Positions 25,627 to 33,827 of a DNA stretch of 37,963 nucleotides are shown piece by piece. Made by a program: the position numbers and the translations under genes. Every line of letters starts with the position of its first letter. Within the stretch, counting starts at the first letter, position 1. The DNA is from CAYRTD01 sp964426915 (GTDB lineage: Bacteria; Bacteroidota; Bacteroidia; Bacteroidales; GCA-2748055). Under the pieces are notes generated by a model. It did not search any database. It saw only the letters and a program-made list of their open reading frames with translations, and was not told the origin of the DNA. The DNA lies in the NCBI GenBank assembly GCA_964426915.1, contig CAYRTD010000023.1, forward strand, positions 1-37,963, written 5' to 3'.

Positions 25627-26715
25627 TCAGTTCGAACTGTCGTTAATATACTGTTCGATCTGATTATTCGTAAACTTAAACATATCATTTCCCTCATAAT
25701 TATGCTTATACCATTCAACCGTATGCTTAACAGTTAAGGAAAAATCCCATACAGGTTGCCATTCAAGGATATGGTAAGCTTTATCAATAGAGAGATTCAG
25801 CAGAGAAGCTTCATGGAATGACTCAATTTTATCATGAGACCAACTACCACGTTTCCAGTTTTTCAAAATTTCCTCAACCAGTATTTCTACTTTTTTATTC
25901 GAGGAAATCATCGGACCAAAATTATAAGCATCAGTGAAAATCTCTGAGTCATTATCGTCATCAAGCAGTTTTGAGCCCAGCAGCAAATAACCACCGAGAG
26001 GTTCCAACACATGCTGCCAGGGTCTAGTGGCATAAGGATTCCTCACAAAAATATCTTTTTCGTTCTGCAATGAGCGGATACAATCCGGAACGATCCTGTC
26101 TGTAGCCCAATCCCCCCCTCCAATTACATTTCCCGCTCTTGCCGAAGCAAGCTTTACCTTATAATTGTTCACCGCACTTTTACTGAAAAATGAATTCCGG
26201 TAAGACGAAATTACAATTTCTGCTGCCCCTTTGCTGGCTGAATATGGATCATGCCCTCCCACGGGATCATTTTCCCTGTAACCGTAAAGCCACTCCTGGT
26301 TTTCATAACTTTTATCCGAGGTAATACAAATAACTGAAGCCTCCAGACCTGTCTCTCTTAATGCATCTAGTAAATTTACCGTCCCCATAACATTCACATC
26401 AAATGTTTCACGCGGCGTTTTATAAGATTCCCTTACAAGCGGCTGGGCGGCAAGATGAAAAATTATATCAGGCCTGAAATCCTGTAAACTATTCCTGATA
26501 TCTTCATAGGATCTTACATCTTTAAGATCCTGCTGCAAATGACCTGAAAGTCCGAGGGTTTGATACATGGAAGGAACTGTTGGAGGCTCAAGGGAATACC
26601 CCCTAACTTCAGCTCCCAGCTTGAGCAACCACATAGTGATCCAACTTCCTTTGAATCCGGTATTTCCAGTTACCAGAACTTTTTTGTCATTGTAAGTTGT
26701 TAACGATTGTAACAT
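25627..26715 (-). CDS. rfbG: CDP-glucose 4,6-dehydratase
   Basis: This 362-aa SDR enzyme carries the hallmarks of RfbG/DdhB: VLVTGNTGFKGSWIT (13-27; the FKGSW form is characteristic), HLAAQPLVRESY (87-98), the acid/base segment ITSDKSYENQEW (131-142), GGHDPYSASKGAAE with Tyr158 and Lys162, and SARAGNVIGGGDWATDRIVPD. It converts CDP-D-glucose to CDP-4-keto-6-deoxy-D-glucose. It follows the cytidylyltransferase gene by 17 bp, the standard order in CDP-sugar operons. The RfbH dehydratase gene that usually comes next for 3,6-dideoxyhexoses is absent; instead an RmlC-like epimerase gene follows after 88 bp. Confidence 0.96.
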   Translation of the reverse strand: MLQSLTTYNDKKVLVTGNTGFKGSWITMWLLKLGAEVRGYSLEPPTVPSMYQTLGLSGHLQQDLKDVRSYEDIRNSLQDFRPDIIFHLAAQPLVRESYKTPRETFDVNVMGTVNLLDALRETGLEASVICITSDKSYENQEWLYGYRENDPVGGHDPYSASKGAAEIVISSYRNSFFSKSAVNNYKVKLASARAGNVIGGGDWATDRIVPDCIRSLQNEKDIFVRNPYATRPWQHVLEPLGGYLLLGSKLLDDDNDSEIFTDAYNFGPMISSNKKVEILVEEILKNWKRGSWSHDKIESFHEASLLNLSIDKAYHILEWQPVWDFSLTVKHTVEWYKHNYEGNDMFKFTNNQIEQYINDSSN

Positions 26716-26732
26716 AGTGGCAATTAGTTATT

Positions 26733-27515
26733 TTACCAAATTTTCCAGGGAGCATCACCCTTCTCCCATAAATCTTCAAGCAGGTTTTTATCTCTCAAAG
26801 TATCCATAGGTTGCCAAAAGTCAGTATGTTTAAAAGAATAAAGGTTTCCATCTGCCGCCAGATTTTCCAGGGGGCCTTTTTCAAAAACCGTGTTATCCCC
26901 TTCAATATAATCAATTACTTTAGGCTCAAGTACAAAAAATCCTCCATTTATCCAGGCAGAACCATCAGAATCTCCCTGTGGTTTCTCTTTAAAATATTTA
27001 ACTTGAGTTTCTTTCCCACGAAGCGTGAAGATACCGAAACGCCCTGGCTGTCTGACAGCAGCAAGCGTAGCAAGTTTCCCATGATTTTTATGAAACATGA
27101 TAAGACTATTTATATCAACATTGCTTAGACCATCTCCGTAGGTAAGACAAAAAGTCTCGTCACCAATATAATCCTTTACACGTTTTAATCGCCCACCTGT
27201 CATAGTATTACCACCCGTGTCTACCATGGTCACTTTCCACGGGTCGGAATTCATGTTGTGAACTTCCATGTTGTTGGTTTTCATATCAATGGTTATATCC
27301 GAATTATAAAGAAAATAATTTGAAAAGAAGCTTTTGATTACTTCTCCTTTATAACCACAACAAATGATAAATTCATTGATTCCAAAAGTAGAATAATACT
27401 TCATGATATGCCAAATAATGGGCTTTCCTCCAATTTCAACCATTGGCTTTGGCCTGACTCCGCTCTCCTCACTAATGCGAGTTCCGAAACCTCCAGCCAG
27501 AATAACAGCTTTCAT
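26733..27515 (-). CDS. rfbF: Glucose-1-phosphate cytidylyltransferase
   Basis: This 260-aa nucleotidyltransferase makes CDP-glucose from glucose-1-phosphate and CTP, the first committed step of the CDP-sugar pathway. Diagnostic motifs are KAVILAGGFGTRISEES (2-18), the RPKPMVEIGGKPI loop (21-33), FIICCGYKGEVIK, TYGDGLSNVD with the metal-binding Asp, VRQPGRFG and INGGFFVLEP, all in the RfbF/DdhA order and spacing, and the length equals that of the family. It is the first gene of the leftward seven-gene operon, and a promoter with both -33 and -7 elements lies 55-82 bp upstream of its ATG. Confidence 0.97.
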   Translation of the reverse strand: MKAVILAGGFGTRISEESGVRPKPMVEIGGKPIIWHIMKYYSTFGINEFIICCGYKGEVIKSFFSNYFLYNSDITIDMKTNNMEVHNMNSDPWKVTMVDTGGNTMTGGRLKRVKDYIGDETFCLTYGDGLSNVDINSLIMFHKNHGKLATLAAVRQPGRFGIFTLRGKETQVKYFKEKPQGDSDGSAWINGGFFVLEPKVIDYIEGDNTVFEKGPLENLAADGNLYSFKHTDFWQPMDTLRDKNLLEDLWEKGDAPWKIW

Positions 27516-27569
27516 AACAAATATCAGTTTTTTTATAAATAATTAAAGATTAATCTTCACTCTAAAAAC

Positions 27570-27597
27570 CAAAGATAAGTGAATAATATTAACACAA
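27570..27597 (-). promoter_or_regulatory. Promoter of the CDP-sugar/acylation operon
   Basis: On the minus strand, TTG (27595-27597) and TATCTTTG (27570-27577) are separated by 17 bp, matching the Bacteroidota pattern TTG-N(17-23)-TAnnTTTG. Initiation would fall about 45 to 50 bp before the rfbF start. Confidence 0.6.
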
Positions 27598-27668
27598 CTC
27601 CACGTTCATACTGAATTTGATAATAATTGAAGTCCAATACATGAAAAGGGAGTATCACATGATTAAGT

Positions 27669-27787
27669 GTGTCTGTCCATAATGTCCGATTTACTCAGTG
27701 AGACTATGATTTTGGTTTTCAAAATCATTTAGCCGAACTGATCCCGAACTTTATGATCCAGACACCTGACTATATTGACAGACTCTA
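27669..27787. repeat. Nested inverted-repeat element C
   Basis: The left end GTGTCTGTCCATAATGTCCG faces a right end that reads, on the minus strand, GTGTCTGGATCATAAAGTTCG (one indel and a few changes). Inside is a perfect 8-bp hairpin, TGATTTTG (27707-27714) with CAAAATCA (27720-27727). A tail to 27787 (minus strand GTCTGTCAATATAGTC) matches the start of element B. The plan of outer inverted ends around an inner hairpin is the same as in element A although the interior differs. Confidence 0.7.
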
Positions 27788-27789
27788 TT

Positions 27790-27797
27790 TATATTTG
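27790..27797 (+). promoter_or_regulatory. Putative -7 box for the YdcF-type gene
   Basis: TATATTTG matches TAnnTTTG and lies 68 bp upstream of the ATG. It directly adjoins the right edge of repeat element C. The nearest TTG is only 12 bp upstream, shorter than usual, so the -33 element is doubtful. Confidence 0.4.
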
Positions 27798-27865
27798 TTG
27801 AAAAATCAAATGCCGGCTTTTTATCATAAGTATCCATATGCTATCTAGCCCATAATAAAAATCTT

Positions 27866-28942
27866 ATGTTCAAAAAACTCTTAATAACAGTTCTAATTCT
27901 GGTATTCGTATATTTTTCAGCGCTACTCGTATTTCGTCATTATAAAGATGATTTAATCGATCATTTGTCGCAATCAAGGCCGGTTGAAGCAAACTATCTG
28001 ATCGTAGAGGGATGGATATCAGATGAATCTATTGCTGACGCAGTGAAAGAATTCCGGGATAAAGACTATTATAAATTGATTACAACAGGTGGCCCCCTTG
28101 AAACTCATTACACCTTGTTTGTTGAAGGATTTTTAGAATTTGACTTTTCAGAAAATGAAATTTTTCTTTTTCCCGGCGATACAATAAGCATTAATCTAAG
28201 AGGCTCTCCATACAATAACATTTACCCTGAGTTTTTACTTTATTTAAATGAGATTAAAGTTCTGGATAATTCAGTTAATGAAAAATGGGAAGAATACCAC
28301 TACATTGTTGATTCTCCAACAAGAATTGAAAATATAACCCTGTCTTATGAAAATGATGGTTATTCGGATAAAGATGACAGAAATCTTTCTATAAAATCGT
28401 TGAGGATTAATGATAGCATAATACCTCCACGTTCAGAAAATATATATTTTTTTTACGATTATGATATTAACAGAATGAATCCATGGAGTACCGATATTCA
28501 CTCCTTTGCTGAATTGTGCGCAAAAAAATTAATGTCATATGAAAAGCTTTCTCCGGATAGCATTATAATTCTCCCGGCTCCACAAAGTAATTTGAACAGA
28601 ACTTATAATAGTGCTTTGAGTGTAAAAGACTGGATTGACTCTGAAAAACTGAAAAGAAATTCTTTCAATGTCCTTTCTGAAGGAATTCATTGCCGCAGAA
28701 CCTGGGTCATATATAAAATGACATTAAGTAATCAATCTGAAAATATCGGCATTATTTCCAATTACGAACTTCATTCAGTAAAAAATACCCCAGAGATTGA
28801 TAATATTTCCCTTCTGGAAGAACTAACGGGTATGATTTATTATAAATATTTGTTTAAAAACTGGATTAATATAAAAGCCCGGATCATGCCTGACAAGAAA
28901 AAGCCTGAAGATCAAAAAAGACATCTTAATTTATATGATTAA
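27866..28942 (+). CDS. YdcF/ElyC-like (DUF218) membrane protein with inserted carbohydrate-binding-like domain
   Basis: This 358-aa protein has one N-terminal membrane helix (LLITVLILVFVYFSALLVF, about 5-23). Residues 40-78 (EANYLIVEGWISDESIADAV, KLITTGGPL) resemble the first half of the DUF218/YdcF fold in its VEGW-containing form. The second half appears only at about 205-300 (SFAELCAKKLMSYEKL, RTYNSALSVKDWI, NVLSEGIHCRRTWVIYK). The stretch between, about 85-190, looks like a beta-sandwich (DTISINLRGSPYNN, ENITLSYENDGYSDKDDRN, SLRINDSIIP) similar in style to calcium-dependent xylan-binding modules. YdcF-type proteins are linked to envelope glycan metabolism, with no agreed enzymatic activity. 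It stands alone between the CDP-sugar operon and the Wzc/Wza operon. Fold assignment is by motif recognition. Confidence 0.75.
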   Translation: MFKKLLITVLILVFVYFSALLVFRHYKDDLIDHLSQSRPVEANYLIVEGWISDESIADAVKEFRDKDYYKLITTGGPLETHYTLFVEGFLEFDFSENEIFLFPGDTISINLRGSPYNNIYPEFLLYLNEIKVLDNSVNEKWEEYHYIVDSPTRIENITLSYENDGYSDKDDRNLSIKSLRINDSIIPPRSENIYFFYDYDINRMNPWSTDIHSFAELCAKKLMSYEKLSPDSIIILPAPQSNLNRTYNSALSVKDWIDSEKLKRNSFNVLSEGIHCRRTWVIYKMTLSNQSENIGIISNYELHSVKNTPEIDNISLLEELTGMIYYKYLFKNWINIKARIMPDKKKPEDQKRHLNLYD

Positions 28943-28995
28943 ATATTCTGGCACAATGCAATTTTTCAGAATTAAACGGGAACTAATTTTTTACC

Positions 28996-30129
28996 TTAAG
29001 AACTGAGAGAAGCATATATATCCTTAAGGTCCAAACTTGTTTTGTCCCATGAATAATTATCCCAGGCAAATTTTTTAATATCTTTTTCTATTTGATTCTT
29101 ATTTTTTTCAAATAAAACTATAGATTCTTTCATCTTATCTTTAAGACTATCAATATCTGATACCTTAAAAAGAAGACCCGTTTTCCCGGGAATAAGATCA
29201 TCTGCAAACCCTCCGATATTAGGAACAATGACCGGAACCCCATGGGCATATGACATGAACATTACACCACTTTGGCTTGCTTCCTGATAAGGCATTACCG
29301 TAACATCTGAGGCATAAAAATAATGGGATACTTCATCATCCGGTATAAAACCCAATTTCTTTATATGCTTTTCACTGGCAAAATGGGATAACAATTGCAT
29401 ACATTCATCCCGAAAAGGGTCCCATATTTTACCCGCAATCAATAAACTTATATTTTTTTGACTTTTTTCTAACTGATGAAATGCATCCAAAAGCAGATCA
29501 ATTCCTTTATAGGGTTTGATATACCCGAAAAATAAAAAAACGTGATCGGATTTGTCTATGCCAATCTTAGATCTTGATTCTTCCTGTGTATAATGATGCT
29601 TAATTTCATAAACACCGTGTTTCACTATTTTAATTTTATCGGCTGAAATGCTAAATTCATTGACAATCCTTTGCTTTAAATAACTGGTGTGTACTATGAC
29701 AATATTACAAATACGGTAAACAATGAAAAATAATATACGGTTTACAAAATTTTCCCGGTCGTGGGGAAGAGCATCATGAGCTGTGTAAATCAATTTCTGT
29801 CCGGTTAAACGCAAAATTGAATGAAAAACGATACCATCCAGAAAACTGAATCGTATCCATTGGATATGAACGGCGTCTGGTTTCGCTTTTTTAAGGTAGT
29901 TTATAAGCCTTACATAGTATAAAATTATCCTTCGTATTTTTTCAAAAAATCCTGCATCTTCATCATGAGATCCTCTAAGATTTTCGTAGTGAATACCAGC
30001 ATCAAACTCGTCTTTTGAATAAAGATCAGAAGCAATAAAGTCTAACCTGTCCACAACTCCTGCCAGGCTGTTAACCAGATTCCTGATGTAATCCTTTTGA
30101 AAGCCGTTTGCTATTATTACTATGTGCAT
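28996..30129 (-). CDS. GT4 family glycosyltransferase
   Basis: I choose the ATG at 30127-30129 (377 aa) because it begins directly at the first Rossmann strand, MHIVIIANGFQKDY. A longer in-frame reading to 30240 would add 37 residues with no GT similarity and overlap the Wzc gene. Motifs: YTAHDALPHDREN (acceptor domain), VHTSYLKQRIV, VFLFFGYIKPYKGIDLLLDAF (second Rossmann start), and MPYQEASQSGVMFMSYAHGVPVIVPNIGG. The last has the SQSGV variant in place of the classical E-x7-E second Glu, a form seen in a known GT4 subgroup. VHIQWIRFSFLDG may line the acceptor site. It is the last gene of the Wza-Wzc operon. Donor sugar unknown. Confidence 0.92.
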   Translation of the reverse strand: MHIVIIANGFQKDYIRNLVNSLAGVVDRLDFIASDLYSKDEFDAGIHYENLRGSHDEDAGFFEKIRRIILYYVRLINYLKKAKPDAVHIQWIRFSFLDGIVFHSILRLTGQKLIYTAHDALPHDRENFVNRILFFIVYRICNIVIVHTSYLKQRIVNEFSISADKIKIVKHGVYEIKHHYTQEESRSKIGIDKSDHVFLFFGYIKPYKGIDLLLDAFHQLEKSQKNISLLIAGKIWDPFRDECMQLLSHFASEKHIKKLGFIPDDEVSHYFYASDVTVMPYQEASQSGVMFMSYAHGVPVIVPNIGGFADDLIPGKTGLLFKVSDIDSLKDKMKESIVLFEKNKNQIEKDIKKFAWDNYSWDKTSLDLKDIYASLSS

Positions 30130-30226
30130 TTTCTTTACAAGGTTTAGAAAGGTGTTTCGCTGAAGCCATAAGGAATCCGTATCTTCCAGAAGAATGAAAC
30201 ATACAGTGAAGATTTGGAAATTTTTA

Positions 30227-32650
30227 TCAGGATTTCGCAAATATTCGTTTCAAACGATTTTTTTCATGCTTTTCCAAATATCTGTACTCGGAATATACAG
30301 AGTTATTATAGCCCAAATCTTCATTTATCAATAGGAACAAATTCTTATCAACCTTCATCTCCAGGTCCTCAATGTTTGATATTAGCGTACTCCTTTTAAC
30401 TTTGGTAAGTCGGGTGACAAAAAGATTAATATCAGCATATTTCATTAAAACGAAAGAATCAGAAACCAGGCCATATGGAGGTGTGTCAATAATTATGTAA
30501 TCATATTTTTCCTTTAGTTCATTAAAGAGTTCCTGACTTTTCCGGCTCGAAATCAGCTCAACCGGATTCGGAGGGATCTTCCCTGCCTGAATAATATCCA
30601 AATTGGGAATGTCGGTCTTAATAGTAATTTCATCCAGAGTAGCTTTATTGATCAAATAAGAACTAATACCCACTAACGCCCGGGTCCCGAATTCGTTAAA
30701 TACTTTACTTGGTTTACGTAAATCAAATTCCAGCAATACGGTTTTGTTGTTTGTAGTAGCAAAACTTGTTGCAATATTCAAGGCTGAAAAAGATTTTCCT
30801 TCCCCTGGTACTGAAGAAGTAACCAATATTGTTCCGCTATCCTTTCCGTGAAGATAATAAATAAGATTGGACTTGATTATATGGAATGACTCAGCAACAG
30901 CAGATTTGGAGGCGCTTAAAACTACATTATTGAATTTATTCTTATTAAGAGGAATAGAACCGATATGACGTATGGAAAGATAATTCTTAATTTCGTTTGC
31001 GTCAATAAACCGGTCACCCAACAAACGCTTACCAAGGATAAATCCAATTGGTAAAATGGCTCCGACAAAAATGGCCAGAAAATATATAATTATATTATTT
31101 GGTGAAGCAATCCCCATAAATTGAGGAGGTTCAATAATCTCACAGTCCGGGAGATTAGAAGCTTTTATAATCTGAGCTTGTATTCGCTGTTCTAATAACG
31201 ATGTATAAACCGCGTCATTTAGGTTGAATTTTCTTTCTATCCCCAATAATTGTCGCTGAGTACCCGGAAGCCGTGAAAATTCAGCATTTAAAGTGCTGAT
31301 TTTTCTGTTGAGATCCTGATATTCATTTCTTGTTGTAGAGAGGCTGTATTTAATATTTTCAGCAATTACCTCTTTAAGGTTGGTGATACTGGCATTAAGG
31401 GATCTAAGCTTTGGATTCCTTAACTGGCCACTGCTGATAATCCGCTGTTTTTCAGAATTAAGACTTGTTAATTCCTGTATAAGGTTATTCAAAAGAGGAT
31501 CATCCAGACCCATTGATGAGGGTGCACGTATGCCTGCAGAATCCTGATGGGAAGTAAAATAATCATCAAGTTGTTGCAAATAATTCAATCTTCTTTCTGT
31601 CTCCCTCCTGGATAGTTCAAGTCCCTGCATCTGAGAATAGATATTCTCAGCTTTTTCATCAATATTCATCACACTGGCACTGCTGCGAAGAGACTGAAGC
31701 TGACTTTCTGTAATCCCCAAAGAATCCGATATATCTGATAACTGATTGTCAATGTATTGAATGGTCTGATTGGAAAGGAAGTTTTTTTCCTGTAGATTGT
31801 TATCTATGTACTTATTAATCAGGCCATTCAAAAATTCTGTACCGATAGTCATATTGCCTGTACTGATTGTCAATTCTACAATAGTTGACTCAAGTGAGGA
31901 AGCCCCAATAGTTAAATTCGATTTAAACCTGGAGGTTAAGTCTGCCAGACTATTAAAAGAAAAAAACAAATCCTTACTCTCATAATATTCCGGATCATAA
32001 TTTGAATTCAAAATGACTTGAAATGAACAAAACTCATTTTCAATCAGCTCGCCGAACTTATAAGAACCAACCAAAGTAAACGGGACATTTTGAAAAACAG
32101 GCTCGTTGGTTTTAAAATTCTGTATTATCGCTTCTTCATTTTCAGCCGAAATAATAAAATTATCTTCATCGACGATTTTTATGTAAAACAGAGTATTTAT
32201 TGCCTGAATATGGTCTTCATTCAAAATAACAAGAAAGGGAGAAGATTTATAAATATTCCTGAGACTGAACTCAAATTGTTTTGGAATCTTGTCTTCCTGA
32301 AGAAAGTAACTGGTGCGAAGAGGCATTTCATTCACTACCTCCCGGATCAATGGGGTTGAGTTTAATACGAATAATTCATTTTGAAAATTCTTATCCTGAG
32401 AGATAAGCCCTGAAATTTCCAAAAAACTATTCGCCCCGACCCCACCAAAATTATTGGTCTCTTCCATTTTTAATAAAATAGATGACCCTACTTTATAATT
32501 TTTTGCTGAAAACTTAAGATAAGCGAAGGCAAAAACCAAAGCAATGGTAAGTGATATTACTATCAGATGCCAATGTCTCTTGAGATCCCGGAACATCGCC
32601 GTAAAGTCACCTCCGAGATTACTGTTGTTTTCTTTCATAATATTGTGCAT
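30227..32650 (-). CDS. wzc: Wzc-type polysaccharide co-polymerase and tyrosine autokinase
   Basis: This 807-aa BY-kinase fused to a chain-length regulator has a first membrane helix at about 26-47, a Wzz-type periplasmic region with coiled coil (about 50-500), a second helix (IIIYFLAIFVGAILPIGFIL) and a cytoplasmic kinase. Walker A is SSVPGEGKS, Walker A' is LLEFDLRKP (ExD rather than DxD), and Walker B is YIIIDTPP. The C-terminal tyrosine cluster contains Tyr781, Tyr786, Tyr789 and Tyr791. Together with Wza it controls length and export of the polymer, with cycles of tyrosine phosphorylation. No cognate Wzb-type phosphatase is present in the window. It starts 73 bp after the Wza gene. MHNIM leaves an alternative start four codons in. 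Confidence 0.96.
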   Translation of the reverse strand: MHNIMKENNSNLGGDFTAMFRDLKRHWHLIVISLTIALVFAFAYLKFSAKNYKVGSSILLKMEETNNFGGVGANSFLEISGLISQDKNFQNELFVLNSTPLIREVVNEMPLRTSYFLQEDKIPKQFEFSLRNIYKSSPFLVILNEDHIQAINTLFYIKIVDEDNFIISAENEEAIIQNFKTNEPVFQNVPFTLVGSYKFGELIENEFCSFQVILNSNYDPEYYESKDLFFSFNSLADLTSRFKSNLTIGASSLESTIVELTISTGNMTIGTEFLNGLINKYIDNNLQEKNFLSNQTIQYIDNQLSDISDSLGITESQLQSLRSSASVMNIDEKAENIYSQMQGLELSRRETERRLNYLQQLDDYFTSHQDSAGIRAPSSMGLDDPLLNNLIQELTSLNSEKQRIISSGQLRNPKLRSLNASITNLKEVIAENIKYSLSTTRNEYQDLNRKISTLNAEFSRLPGTQRQLLGIERKFNLNDAVYTSLLEQRIQAQIIKASNLPDCEIIEPPQFMGIASPNNIIIYFLAIFVGAILPIGFILGKRLLGDRFIDANEIKNYLSIRHIGSIPLNKNKFNNVVLSASKSAVAESFHIIKSNLIYYLHGKDSGTILVTSSVPGEGKSFSALNIATSFATTNNKTVLLEFDLRKPSKVFNEFGTRALVGISSYLINKATLDEITIKTDIPNLDIIQAGKIPPNPVELISSRKSQELFNELKEKYDYIIIDTPPYGLVSDSFVLMKYADINLFVTRLTKVKRSTLISNIEDLEMKVDKNLFLLINEDLGYNNSVYSEYRYLEKHEKNRLKRIFAKS

Positions 32651-32723
32651 TAAATAAAAGCCTGTGAGGCCATCCGGTAAAACCAGAAAAAATTAATCTC
32701 TTTTTAATAACATTACCTATTAC

Positions 32724-33494
32724 TTATGGTTGCGTATTCATAAAGGTAATTATCACAATTCCGGTAGATATAACAGAGAGTATCAGGTTATAAGGAACAA
32801 CATTCATGCCCCATTTTTTTCTTTTCAGCGGTTCAACATAAATAATATCATTCGATTTTATGAAATAATAATCGGATTCCAATAAATCATCATTCGTCAA
32901 ATCAATATACTTTTTAAGTTTACGGGTTCCATCCTCTCTGATCAACAGTACTTTTCTTCTGTTACCCCATTCAGTAATATCACTGGCATATCCTATGGCC
33001 TGCAGAATATTAATATTTTTGTAATTAAATGCATAAACACCGGGGTTATTTACTTCTCCTAAAATTGTGACTTTATTATTTATGAACCTGATAAAAACAG
33101 CCGGAAAATAAAGATATTGATTTAACTCCTCTTCAATATCGTCTGCAGCTTCTCTCAGAGTTAAATCCGATACTTTTATTCTGTTTATATAGGGTAATTT
33201 TATAAAGCCATCCTCATCCACGGTATAACTCAACAAAGAAGGGTCCCTTATCTGATTATTTTCAGCATCATTAAAACTGGTCGGATTTTCGTCCGAACTG
33301 GTTACCCTGATATATAGTTCATCACCCGGGCGAATTGAATTCTCAGGAGCAATTCCAAAAAAATATAAATCCTCCCCCATTTCTTTTCTTATTTCTTTTT
33401 CTGTCTGAACATATGATACTCTTTCCAGAGGAATACAAGAGCTTGCAAAATATGTTAAAAATAATACAGACAATAATCTAAGTAATTGTTTCAT
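32724..33494 (-). CDS. wza: Wza-type polysaccharide export outer-membrane lipoprotein
   Basis: Starting at the ATG at 33492-33494 gives 256 aa with an ideal lipoprotein signal, MKQLLRLLSVLFLTYFASSC (lipid-modified Cys20). A longer frame to 33587 would bury this signal and run through the promoter at 33519-33551. The export domain follows (ENSIRPGDELYIRVTSSDE, YTVDEDGFIKLPYI), then an SLBB-like domain (VTILGEVNNPGVYAFN to GNRRKVLLIRED) and a C-terminal hydrophobic helix (YNLILSVISTGIVIITF) like the one that forms the outer-membrane alpha-helical pore. It is the first gene of the operon with Wzc and a GT4. It is expected to form the outer-membrane channel for the exopolysaccharide. Confidence 0.95.
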   Translation of the reverse strand: MKQLLRLLSVLFLTYFASSCIPLERVSYVQTEKEIRKEMGEDLYFFGIAPENSIRPGDELYIRVTSSDENPTSFNDAENNQIRDPSLLSYTVDEDGFIKLPYINRIKVSDLTLREAADDIEEELNQYLYFPAVFIRFINNKVTILGEVNNPGVYAFNYKNINILQAIGYASDITEWGNRRKVLLIREDGTRKLKKYIDLTNDDLLESDYYFIKSNDIIYVEPLKRKKWGMNVVPYNLILSVISTGIVIITFMNTQP

Positions 33495-33518
33495 ATCAGA
33501 ATTATCTAAATTAATTAA

Positions 33519-33551
33519 CAAAAATAGTTGAATTTTAGTATATTTTGCAAA
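33519..33551 (-). promoter_or_regulatory. Promoter of the wza-wzc-GT4 operon
   Basis: On the minus strand, TTTG (33548-33551) and TATTTTTG (33519-33526) are 21 bp apart, matching the Bacteroidota -33/-7 consensus. Predicted initiation is near 33512, about 18 bp before the ATG at 33494. This fixes the start codon of wza. Confidence 0.65.
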
Positions 33552-33774
33552 CATGACTTTTTTCTTTAAAAGAAATCCACGAATCAATCTCCTTTTTATT
33601 TAAATGCCTTAAAACAAGGTACAGATAACTACCGGCACCATAAATGTTTTTGCATTTTTTTTACAACTAATTCTATCACTTATCTGTTTTTTCAGTAAAT
33701 TTATTTATCATTTGTTCCTTTTCACATTAAAAAAAACCACTTTGATCAAAAGGAAAAATATAAGATTTACTGAA

Positions 33775-33808
33775 TTTGATTAGAAAAAATATTAATATAT
33801 TATCTTTA
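33775..33808 (+). promoter_or_regulatory. Putative promoter of the SiaC-like gene
   Basis: TTTG (33775-33778) and TATCTTTA (33801-33808) are 22 bp apart. The -7 box differs from TAnnTTTG at its last base. Initiation would lie roughly a dozen bases before the ATG at 33828. Confidence 0.4.
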
Positions 33809-33827
33809 TCCCGATTTTGCTTAAAAA

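Larger units (their letters stand above)
27516..27865. other. Divergent intergenic region with promoters and repeat element C
   Basis: This 350-bp gap separates the leftward CDP-sugar operon from the rightward YdcF-type gene. It holds a leftward promoter (27570-27597), the structured repeat element C (27669-27787) and a rightward -7 box (27790-27797) directly abutting the repeat. No ORF is supported in it. Confidence 0.6.
33495..33827. other. Divergent intergenic region, wza / SiaC-like gene
   Basis: This 333-bp AT-rich region holds the wza promoter (33519-33551) and a likely promoter for the DUF1987 gene (33775-33808). No ORF or strong hairpin was found in the remaining 200 bp. Confidence 0.6.

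Noticed and set aside
28943..28995. Bidirectional terminator between the convergent YdcF and GT4 genes
   Set aside because: Only a 6-bp ATTCTG/CAGAAT stem with a long loop is present, which is too weak to call.
30130..30240. N-terminal extension of the GT4 protein
   Set aside because: The extra 37 residues precede the first Rossmann strand, show no GT similarity and would overlap the wzc gene.
33495..33587. N-terminal extension of Wza
   Set aside because: It would hide the lipoprotein signal and contain the promoter elements at 33519-33551.
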